Positions 1 through 6,928 of a stretch of 64,000 nt of DNA are shown piece by piece. The DNA comes from Fimbriimonadaceae bacterium (GTDB lineage Bacteria; Armatimonadota; UBA10988). The DNA is taken from positions 1 through 64,000 of the forward strand of contig JADZEX010000021.1 in NCBI GenBank assembly GCA_020850355.1, read 5' to 3'. The notes below the pieces were generated by a model. It saw only the letters and a program-made list of their open reading frames with translations. It ran no database searches and was not told the origin of the DNA. Position 1 is the stretch's first letter. Each line of letters begins with the position of its first letter. The position numbers and the translations under genes were made by a program.

Positions 1-1000
1 TGATGGTGATCGCCAGGAAGATGCCCAGCCCGAGGGCGACCAGCAGACCGATGATCAGGATCGCCGACGACGTCGCCAGCGCCCCGGCCGCTTCGGTGGT
101 CGACTTCTTGGTGATGTCGATGCCGGCCTTCGAGACCTCCTCAGCCGCCGCGAGCACCTTGTCGGCCGCCTCGCCACGCAGCTTGTTGACGTCGTCCAGC
201 TTGGCCAGGACGTCAACCATCTCCTGACAGGCCTTCTTGTACGCCGCGGCGGTGCTCAGCACGGTGTCGAGCCGTTTGATGTTGCTGGCCTGCCTGGTGT
301 CGGCCTTGATGCCGTTGACCGTTTTCGCGATCTCGTCGAACTTCGGCAGCTCCTTCTGCATCACCGTCACATCGCGCAAGGCGCTTGTCTTCCAGGCCGC
401 GATGCGAATCAAGTTGCCAGTGCTGAGTGCGCTGTTGATGTCCTTGATCTTCTGGTACCGCGCATAGGCGGCCGCACCACTGGTGGCGGCGTCCTTGGCC
501 AGGCTCTCCTCGCCGGAGGTGCGGTACTCGGTGGCCGCGTTCACGAACTCCGGGGCGGCCTTGTTCATGCTGTCTTCGGCGGCCTGCCATTGGTCCAAGA
601 GCGCCTTGGACTCGCCGGCCAGCTTCTCGTAGTCGGCGACGGCGGCCTGGGCCTGGGGCACCTGGTCCTTCAACTTCACCAGGTGCGGCGAAGCGGTCGC
701 CAGCTTGCCGGCTTCGTCGAGGTGCCCTTTGACCTCGCCGAGGGCCTTGGTCATCTCGTCGTGAAACTTCGCGTCGCGGCTGTAGACGAAGCCGCGCATC
801 TCGTACATCGTGTGCAGTGAGGTCCGCTCAACATCGTTGGCGACGGCGACTTCCGGGACATACTCGGTGGCCAGCATGGTGGCCTTGGTCTTGACCCGGA
901 CCATGTTGGTGACTGCCACCAGCCCGAGGACGGCGAGGATCGCGAGCAACGAGCCGAAGCCCACTCCGATGCGCCGACCGAGGGTTGCGTGTTTCAACAT
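1..1000 (-). CDS. Methyl-accepting chemotaxis protein, N-terminal part (cut by window edge)
   Basis: Transmembrane chemoreceptor that would sense a ligand outside the membrane and signal to CheA/CheW. Only 333 codons are present; the gene runs off the left edge. The ATG at 1000 follows a strong GGAGG site. Residues about 13-32 form a first membrane helix, residues 33-305 are almost wholly helical, charged and alanine-rich (ligand-binding region), and about 308-333 form the second membrane helix. The HAMP and cytoplasmic signalling parts lie outside the window, so the family call rests on this architecture. The periplasmic part is about 275 residues, nearer the helical bimodular (HBM) size than the classic four-helix bundle of about 150. 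A sensor kinase with the same input domain is the main alternative. Confidence 0.72.
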   Translation of the reverse strand, partial: MLKHATLGRRIGVGFGSLLAILAVLGLVAVTNMVRVKTKATMLATEYVPEVAVANDVERTSLHTMYEMRGFVYSRDAKFHDEMTKALGEVKGHLDEAGKLATASPHLVKLKDQVPQAQAAVADYEKLAGESKALLDQWQAAEDSMNKAAPEFVNAATEYRTSGEESLAKDAATSGAAAYARYQKIKDINSALSTGNLIRIAAWKTSALRDVTVMQKELPKFDEIAKTVNGIKADTRQASNIKRLDTVLSTAAAYKKACQEMVDVLAKLDDVNKLRGEAADKVLAAAEEVSKAGIDITKKSTTEAAGALATSSAILIIGLLVALGLGIFLAITI

Positions 1001-1203
1001 CTACCTTACCTCCGAATCTGACTCCGCCGGCGCCGCCCTACGCGGAGACGGGCACCGAGCCGGTCAGCACGCCGGGCCACCGAGCCGTCGGGGCCAGCGG
1101 GTGCTTCCAGAGGTGGTTTCGGAAAGGAATGGGCCGAACTGAAGGCCTGCACTCACGTTCGCATAAACGCACCATGAACCCAGCGCCACGCGGACACCGC
1201 CCG

Positions 1204-1231
1204 GGACCCGCTGGCAACGGGCCCCGGGTCC
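1204..1231 (-). terminator. Possible hairpin terminator after the URO-D-like gene
   Basis: GGACCCG at 1204-1210 pairs with CGGGTCC at 1225-1231 across a 14-base loop, just beyond the stop codon of the URO-D-like gene. There is no clear T-run, so function as an intrinsic terminator is uncertain. Confidence 0.3.
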
Positions 1232-1235
1232 AGGC

Positions 1236-2306
1236 TCAGTAGCGTCCGTACTGCTCTACAAGCCGCATCAGGTGGGTGTAGTCGGCCAGGCTGACATCGC
1301 TGGGGATGGAATGGTCGGAGTGGTAGATGTAGCCGCCGCCAGGCATCGCGGCGGCGAGATTCTCGCGGAGGTGGGCCTCCAGGGCGACTGGATCGGTCAT
1401 CAGGCGGACGTCGACGCCGCCTTCGAGGACGAGTCGGTCGCCCCATTCGCGCTTCAGGCGCGGGACACTCATGCCGGCCTTCTGTTCGAGCGGCTGCGTC
1501 GCATCGACGCCGGCGGCGACGATGTCGGGGAGCAGCGGCCAGATGTTGCCGTCGGTGTGCAGCAGCACGTAGGCGCCGTGGGCGTGGGCCCATTCGCAGG
1601 CCCGGCGGTGCGCCGGCTGGACGATGTCGCGGTACATCTGGTTCGAGAAGAACGGCCCCTTGACGAAGGCGAGGTCATCGGGCCAGCGCAGGCAGTCGAA
1701 GGTGTAGCCGCGGTCCCAGGCCGCCTCCAACATGGCGAGGTTCAAATCGAGCATCGTGTCGATCATCTCGCGGACCCAGTCGGGGTCCTCGGCCATCGCC
1801 AGCAGGACCCGCTCGGTGCCGACGAACCAGCTATGCAGCACGTCGAAGCCGAACCAGCCGCCACCGACAATCCAGGCGCCGGACTCGCGCCACGAGCGCC
1901 AGGCGCGTTCGAGGTGCGCCCAGTTGACGCGGTCCTCGGCGGGGGTCATGCGCTCTTTGACGCGGGCCCAACTGGCGCGGTCGACGACCGTGAAGTCGAG
2001 GAACTCGGGCACCGAGGCGCGGTGCGTCCAGACCTTCTGGGTGACGCCCCAGACGGTCGTCTGGATGCGGTACTCGGGGGTCTCGGCGAGCACCTGCACG
2101 GGCAACCGCGGGCTGTTGTCGCAGGCGATGTGCCCGATCCGGTCGAACCCGAAGTGCTGCGCTGGCGAGACGTCGGCGGGCAGGCCCTCGGCGCGCCAGC
2201 GCTCCAGGGTGGCCGCCCAGAAGCTATCATGCCGCGGGATGCGGTCTGGCTCACGCCGCTCGAAGACCGCGCGGAACCGTTCCTGTGAGGTCATTGCCGT
2301 TGCCAT
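1236..2306 (-). CDS. Uroporphyrinogen decarboxylase (URO-D) superfamily protein, methyltransferase-like
   Basis: A 356-residue TIM-barrel protein of the URO-D superfamily. It opens with the usual helix containing MTSQERFRAVFERREPDR, and the C-terminal half has HTDGNIWPLLPDI and VLEGGVDVRLMTDP, typical of the MtaA/corrinoid-methyltransferase-like branch rather than haem-pathway HemE. The substrate is unknown. The ATG at 2306 is chosen because AAAGGGGG lies just upstream; an upstream in-frame ATG at 2405 would overlap the Rrf2 gene. The gene starts 16 bases after the Rrf2 regulator gene on the same strand, so the two are probably one transcript. Confidence 0.82.
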   Translation of the reverse strand: MATAMTSQERFRAVFERREPDRIPRHDSFWAATLERWRAEGLPADVSPAQHFGFDRIGHIACDNSPRLPVQVLAETPEYRIQTTVWGVTQKVWTHRASVPEFLDFTVVDRASWARVKERMTPAEDRVNWAHLERAWRSWRESGAWIVGGGWFGFDVLHSWFVGTERVLLAMAEDPDWVREMIDTMLDLNLAMLEAAWDRGYTFDCLRWPDDLAFVKGPFFSNQMYRDIVQPAHRRACEWAHAHGAYVLLHTDGNIWPLLPDIVAAGVDATQPLEQKAGMSVPRLKREWGDRLVLEGGVDVRLMTDPVALEAHLRENLAAAMPGGGYIYHSDHSIPSDVSLADYTHLMRLVEQYGRY

Positions 2307-2322
2307 GACCGCCCCCTTTGGA

Positions 2323-2745
2323 CTACTGCAGCACCATTTCCAGCCGCTGCGGCTCGGCCACGACGTCGGCCAGGCTGGTGCCGTGCAGGAACTCGTGAAC
2401 GGCATCCATCAACTGCGACCAGGTCTCGTGGACATTGCACGGCGACTCGCTGCAACACTCGCGCCGCGTTAGCAGGCAGGAGCGCCGATGCACCAGCGGC
2501 TCGATCGTGTCGACCACTTCATGGAGCGTGATCGCGGCGGCCGGGCGGGCCAGCCGGTAGCCGCCGTGCTTGCCGCGGGTCGCTTCCAGCAGGCCGGCCC
2601 GGACCAACTGCCCGAGCAGCTTGGCCAGGTAGTGAAACGGCACGTCGGCCTCGACCGCCAGGTCCTTGGCGCGGACCCACGAGCGCTCCTGCGCGGCCAG
2701 GCGGGCCATCGCCCGGACCGCGTGCATTGCGGATTGGTTCAGCAT
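2323..2745 (-). CDS. Rrf2 family transcriptional regulator
   Basis: 140-residue winged-helix regulator of the Rrf2/IscR family. The N-terminal half has the characteristic HAVRAMARLAAQ and the wing containing LLEATRGKHGGYRLARP; the middle carries a cysteine cluster (SCLLTRRECCSESPC) in the place where IscR, NsrR and similar proteins bind an iron-sulfur cluster. It is therefore likely to be a redox, nitric-oxide or iron-sulfur sensing repressor. It sits 16 bases upstream of a URO-D-like gene on the same strand, which is its most obvious target, probably together with itself. Confidence 0.88.
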   Translation of the reverse strand: MLNQSAMHAVRAMARLAAQERSWVRAKDLAVEADVPFHYLAKLLGQLVRAGLLEATRGKHGGYRLARPAAAITLHEVVDTIEPLVHRRSCLLTRRECCSESPCNVHETWSQLMDAVHEFLHGTSLADVVAEPQRLEMVLQ

Positions 2746-2929
2746 CGTCCACCTCGCGAGCTTGGTTCCTCAGGGCAGGTACGCTTGCGCGGCCAACTCG
2801 TCGTCGCCCGGCGGGACGCCCCCTGATGCGTCGTAATCGATGCACCGTACAATCATCCTGCCGCGCCCTCTGCTGGGGCGACGCCGTTGATCTCGACCTC
2901 TTTGTCGGATATCTCGGCGCGGTGGGTGC

Positions 2930-4045
2930 TCAGGCCAGGCGGTCGGCGGCGCGGCGGAGGTGTTCGGTGGCAGCGGCCTCGCGGCGGCGCGCGCGGCGCA
3001 GGTCGCTGGCCAGGGCGGCGCGGTGGGCCGGGTCGAGCCAGGCGGCGCAGCGACCGGCGTCTTGGGCCGGCCAGCGGTGCGCCGCGGTGCGCCAGGCGGC
3101 GGCCACCTCGTCCAGCTCGCGGGCGGTCAGGGCCAACAGGCGGCCGGCCGCGCCGGCCGCCTGTCCGGCGGCCCGGTCGCACCAGGAGGCAGCCAGGCCG
3201 CGGGCCGCCGCGGTCCGGCGGGCGGTGTAGAACAGGGCCCAGGCCTGGCGACTCAGTTCGCTGACGGGTGCGGCGGCCCAGTCAGCGGCGGCCTCGAGAT
3301 GCGCCACGGCGGCCTGGTAAGCGGCCTGGCCAAGAGCGTAGGGGCCGTCGTCGCGGGCCTGCAGCACCGCCACGGCCTGCCGTAGGACTGCCGCCGGCTG
3401 CTCCGCCGGGCGGGCCTGCACGGACTCGACCCACAGCAGGGGCAGGCGAGCCCAGACGGTCGCGGCGGGTCCCGGCCACCAGCCTGCCCAGGCCGTCTGC
3501 GAGTGCGGCCGCAGCGCCGGGCCACGGTCGTCGGGGGTGCGCAGCCAGAGCTCGGCCAGCGGGGTGGGTGGCTCGCCGGGCCACGCCGAGTGGCGCCAGC
3601 CGGCCTCGCCGAGGCCGCCCACCAGCGACCAGTCGCCGGCGGCGGGCACGCCCGCGGTGAGCACTGGCCGGCCGCTGCGCAGTTGCTGCCGCAGTGACCG
3701 CAGCAGGGCGGCCCAGGGCTGACGCAGCCGCCGCCGCAGGGTCACGCCGGCCTGGTTGGCCAGCAGGGTCAGCGGCTCCTGGGGCAGCACGTAGAGGTTG
3801 CTGTGGCAGCACGGCACGCCGCGGTGCCAGGCCAACTGCCAGGCCAGGCCACTCCACACCGCGAGGTCGGCTTCGGTGACGCAGCGGCCAGCCTGCCGCA
3901 GCAGCACCTCGAGCCCGGCCGACCACGGGTCAAGCACCACCGGCTGCCAGGTGGGCAGGCCATGCAGCGGGGCGACCGGCGCTGCCGCCGGGGCGGCCAC
4001 GGCCGACGGCAGCGGCTCAACCATCGCTTCGACGCAGGCGCGCAT
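2930..4045 (-). CDS. Hypothetical protein, weak resemblance to BtrH/C39-like N-terminal domains
   Basis: A 371-residue protein without a signal peptide, rich in Ala, Arg and Trp. The first 180 residues (LDPWSAGLEVLLRQ, DLAVWSGLAWQLAWHRG, then SNLYVLPQEPLTLLANQ) have the rhythm of BtrH-like/C39-peptidase-like proteins, where a membrane-free domain presents a small pocket. I cannot identify a convincing catalytic cysteine-histidine pair, so no enzyme function is proposed. The C-terminal 150 residues are helical and arginine-rich. The ATG at 4045 has a GGAG site upstream. It follows the Asp-box repeat gene by 70 bases on the same strand and is probably co-transcribed with it. Confidence 0.6.
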   Translation of the reverse strand: MRACVEAMVEPLPSAVAAPAAAPVAPLHGLPTWQPVVLDPWSAGLEVLLRQAGRCVTEADLAVWSGLAWQLAWHRGVPCCHSNLYVLPQEPLTLLANQAGVTLRRRLRQPWAALLRSLRQQLRSGRPVLTAGVPAAGDWSLVGGLGEAGWRHSAWPGEPPTPLAELWLRTPDDRGPALRPHSQTAWAGWWPGPAATVWARLPLLWVESVQARPAEQPAAVLRQAVAVLQARDDGPYALGQAAYQAAVAHLEAAADWAAAPVSELSRQAWALFYTARRTAAARGLAASWCDRAAGQAAGAAGRLLALTARELDEVAAAWRTAAHRWPAQDAGRCAAWLDPAHRAALASDLRRARRREAAATEHLRRAADRLA

Positions 4046-4115
4046 CGCTTCGCTCCGGCCTGGTAGGAGGTCCGTCTGATGGTTGAGTCCGCCGCGGCGT
4101 CGTGGTTGCGCGGTC

Positions 4116-6173
4116 TTAGGGCAGTGGCGCGGCCTGCCACAACCCGGCGCCTTGGGTGCCGACCCAGACTCGCGATGGCGTGGTGGCACTGCTGGCCAGG
4201 CAGCGGATCGGCAAGGTCATGGCGAGCGCGCCGCCGAGTTCGCGGAAGCTGTCGCCCTGGTCCTCGCTGAGCAGCAGGACATGGCGCGCGGGCTGCTGCC
4301 AGGTGGAGCGCGGCGCGGCCAGCAGGCGGCCGGACTCGCGGTCCACGGCCAGCACCGCCGGGCGGGGCAGCATCCGCTCCCAGCGCCCGCCGCGGTCGAG
4401 CGTGCGCCAGACGCCCAGCGGGGTGACCGCCCACACGGTGGCGGGGTAACCGCCGACGGCCAGTTGCTGCACCCAGGGGAGGCGCTGCCCGGCCTGGTCG
4501 ACCGCCGGCAGGTCGGCGCTGATGGCCTCCCAGCCGCGGCCGTCGGCCTGGCCGAGCCAGACGGCGGCCGGCGTCGCGGCGACCTGGAAGCCGCCGCCGA
4601 GCGGCCAGGGCAGGCCGAGGTTGACCGGCCGTTCGCCGCGCCGCGGGGGCTCGCCCCACGGCCGCCAGGTGGCGCCGCGGTCGACCGAGAGCTGCAGCGG
4701 TCCATCGGCGAGGGCGGCGAGCAGGCCGGCGGGGGTTGCGGTGAGCGCGGTGACCGGTCCCGGAGTCTGCCCGGCGATGCTCCAGACGCTAGGCCGGTCC
4801 TGCCGCCAGATGGTCTCGCCGCGGGCGAGGTAGACGACGCTCCCGAGCGGCTCGCGGCGGACCGTCAGGGCGTCGACCTGGGTCAGGCTGGTGCCATTGC
4901 CGCCGAGTGGCGTGACCCCGGCCGAGTCGGCCCAGAAGGCGCCCAGGTCGGTGGCCACGGCAACGCGCGCGGGATTGGCCGGATCGGGTGCCAGGGCAGT
5001 GATCGTGGCGGTGCTCAGACCGCGGTGGCCGGACCACCAGGTGGCGGCGCCGTCGGTGGTGCCCCAGAGATTGGCCCGGTCGGCCAGCCAGAGCCGCCGC
5101 GGTGTGCGCGGGTCGAAGGCCAGCGCGCGGGGCTCCCAGCCGCAGAAGTCGGCGCCCAGCCACCAGCCCGCGGCGTCGACCTGGCCCTGCCGGGGATCCG
5201 CCAGCGGCTGCCAGGTGCGGCCGCCGTCGAGGCTCAGGTAGCAGCTCGGCAGGGCCGTCTGGAACGGTTTCGGGAGTCCGGCCGCCACGGCAACCTCGGG
5301 GTGGGTCGGCGAGTACGCGACCAGGGTCGCCCGCAGGCGGTCGCCAAAGCCGGCGGGGGTGACGTTGACGAACGTCCGGCCGCCGTCGGTGGTCAACAGC
5401 AGCCCGGCGTCGGGGCTGGCTAGGAGCACCCGTCCCAACTTGCTGGGCGCGACGGCCAGCGCCGTCACCGAGTCGGGCCAGCGGCGCTCCCAGGCGGTCT
5501 GGCCAGCCCGCCGCACGTAGAGCCCGCCGGGCCGCCCGAGTTGGGGCTGCGCGGCGGCGTAGAGCGTGCCATCGGCGGTGCGCCCGAGGCCGACCAGGAA
5601 ATGGTCGGCCAGACCGAGCGCCGACCAGGTTTGGCCGCGGTCGGTGGAGACCTGCACACCGTCCCAGGCGGTCGCCGCCCAGAGGCTGTCGGGGTGGAAG
5701 GGGTCGACGCACAGCACGCGCCCCTGACTGAGCGCCCCGCGGCCGGCGAAGCGCACCACCCGGCTGGCGACCTGCCACGAGAGTCCGGCGTCGTCGCTGC
5801 GCAGCAGGGCGCCCCAGTCGCCGGCGACGCGGTCGTCGCAGCAGCCGACGGCGGCGTAGGCGACCTCACGCTGGGTCGGGTGGAAGGCCAGATCAGCGGT
5901 GGCGCGCCCGGCGTCGGTCCAGGAGCCGCGCGCCGCCGGGCTCCAGCGCCGGCCGCCATCGACGCTGCGCCAACGCCCGCCCGGGCCGCCGCAGAGCAGC
6001 AGCAGCGGATCGAGCGGCGAGGCCACGACGGCCTGCAGCGGCCCGCCGCCGTCGAGCGGCAGCGGCTGCCAGAGCGGATCGGGCAACAGCAGTACCAGCG
6101 CCAGCGCGAAGCCCAACGGCCACCTCCGGGCGGCCGATTCGCCAAACGGTCGGCGGCGCCTTCGCGACAACAC
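4116..6173 (-). CDS. Exported Asp-box (BNR/sortilin-like) repeat beta-propeller protein
   Basis: 685 residues with an N-terminal arginine patch and one hydrophobic stretch (about 17-31), consistent with export or membrane anchoring. The rest contains about nine Asp-box motifs of the form S/T-x-D-x-G-x-T/S-W, for example SVDGGRRW, STDRGQTW, TTDGGRTF, SLDGGRTW, SVDRGATW and TLDRGGRW, spread over the whole length. This is the signature of sortilin/Vps10-like or sialidase-type beta-propellers that bind glycans or proteins or act as photosystem-assembly-like scaffolds. No sialidase catalytic residues are evident, so a binding role is more likely. The start is GTG at 6173 with a weak ribosome site. 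It diverges from the DUF4321 gene. Confidence 0.78.
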   Translation of the reverse strand: MLSRRRRRPFGESAARRWPLGFALALVLLLPDPLWQPLPLDGGGPLQAVVASPLDPLLLLCGGPGGRWRSVDGGRRWSPAARGSWTDAGRATADLAFHPTQREVAYAAVGCCDDRVAGDWGALLRSDDAGLSWQVASRVVRFAGRGALSQGRVLCVDPFHPDSLWAATAWDGVQVSTDRGQTWSALGLADHFLVGLGRTADGTLYAAAQPQLGRPGGLYVRRAGQTAWERRWPDSVTALAVAPSKLGRVLLASPDAGLLLTTDGGRTFVNVTPAGFGDRLRATLVAYSPTHPEVAVAAGLPKPFQTALPSCYLSLDGGRTWQPLADPRQGQVDAAGWWLGADFCGWEPRALAFDPRTPRRLWLADRANLWGTTDGAATWWSGHRGLSTATITALAPDPANPARVAVATDLGAFWADSAGVTPLGGNGTSLTQVDALTVRREPLGSVVYLARGETIWRQDRPSVWSIAGQTPGPVTALTATPAGLLAALADGPLQLSVDRGATWRPWGEPPRRGERPVNLGLPWPLGGGFQVAATPAAVWLGQADGRGWEAISADLPAVDQAGQRLPWVQQLAVGGYPATVWAVTPLGVWRTLDRGGRWERMLPRPAVLAVDRESGRLLAAPRSTWQQPARHVLLLSEDQGDSFRELGGALAMTLPIRCLASSATTPSRVWVGTQGAGLWQAAPLP

Positions 6174-6226
6174 CGCGCCGGCCCGGCTGTCGAAAGCAGT
6201 GTGCCGCCGAGCGGTCGGAGGGGTGC

Positions 6227-6475
6227 GTGAAGAACAACCTGCGGTTTCTGGTGATCCTGCTCAGCGGCGCGGTGCTTGGCAGCGTCCTGAACGATCTGCT
6301 GGCGCGGGCCAACGCTCCGCTCTGGCTGACCGAGACCTTGCCCCTGGGGATCGATCCGCCCTTCACGGTGGACCTGATCTTCCTGAAGCTCAGCCTCGGG
6401 CTGGCGCTGAAGATGAGCCTGATGAGCGTGGTCGGGATGCTACTGGCCGTGTTGGCCTTCCGCAAGACGCTCTGA
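6227..6475 (+). CDS. DUF4321 family small membrane protein
   Basis: 82 residues with two hydrophobic segments, near residues 5-25 and 50-78. The ending DLIFLKLSLGLALKMSLMS followed by a membrane helix and a short basic tail is the pattern of DUF4321, a small conserved inner-membrane family of unknown function often found beside cell-envelope or nucleotide-related genes. It starts with GTG behind GGAGGGG. It is divergent from the Asp-box gene with 53 bases between the starts and convergent with the next small membrane protein (2 bases between the stops). Confidence 0.7.
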   Translation: MKNNLRFLVILLSGAVLGSVLNDLLARANAPLWLTETLPLGIDPPFTVDLIFLKLSLGLALKMSLMSVVGMLLAVLAFRKTL

Positions 6476-6476
6476 G

Positions 6477-6722
6477 CTAACCGCCCAGCTTGCTGACGGC
6501 CGTCAGCAACCCGGCGGCGAGGCCCGGTCGGCGGGCCGGTCGCGCTTGCCAGGCGCCGGCCAGCAAGGGCATCACGAACAGCCAGCCGGCCAGCACCAGC
6601 AGCGCGCTGCCCCCAGCCGCGGGCGGCGCAACCAGCGTGCTGGTCAGCCCGGCCAGCGGCGCGGCGGGCCACAGCCACAGCAACGCCTGCCAGAGCTCCC
6701 GGCGACCGGTGGTGCGGTACAT
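6477..6722 (-). CDS. Small hypothetical membrane protein
   Basis: 81 residues, not recognised. There are two likely membrane helices (about residues 12-32 and 38-58), separated by a short glycine/proline turn, and a basic C-terminal tail (RPARRPGLAAG). The ATG at 6722 follows TTTGGAG at suitable distance; the same frame is open further upstream but would then overlap the heparinase leader region. Convergent with the DUF4321 gene. It could be a chance frame, but the start site and the two clean helices argue for a gene. Confidence 0.5.
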   Translation of the reverse strand: MYRTTGRRELWQALLWLWPAAPLAGLTSTLVAPPAAGGSALLVLAGWLFVMPLLAGAWQARPARRPGLAAGLLTAVSKLGG

Positions 6723-6928
6723 GCGTCGACTCCAAAGCAGCACGACTCCTGACCGCAACCAATCGGCCAGGGTCGCCGCGGCCGATCCCGACCCAGAACC
6801 ACCCAGCCAGCCGCGCCGCCTGACCCGTAGTGCCCCAACCCGGGCAGCCGGCGACCGATCCTGGCGCGCCGAGAGGGAGGTCCGGGCAGCTTCCGAAAGA
6901 CCGCCGGCAGAACCAAGTGGAGGGCGCG

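Noticed and set aside
1236-2306. Haem-pathway uroporphyrinogen decarboxylase (hemE)
   Set aside because: Neither URO-D-like protein has the N-terminal RQAGRYLPEY-type substrate motif, and no other haem genes are near.
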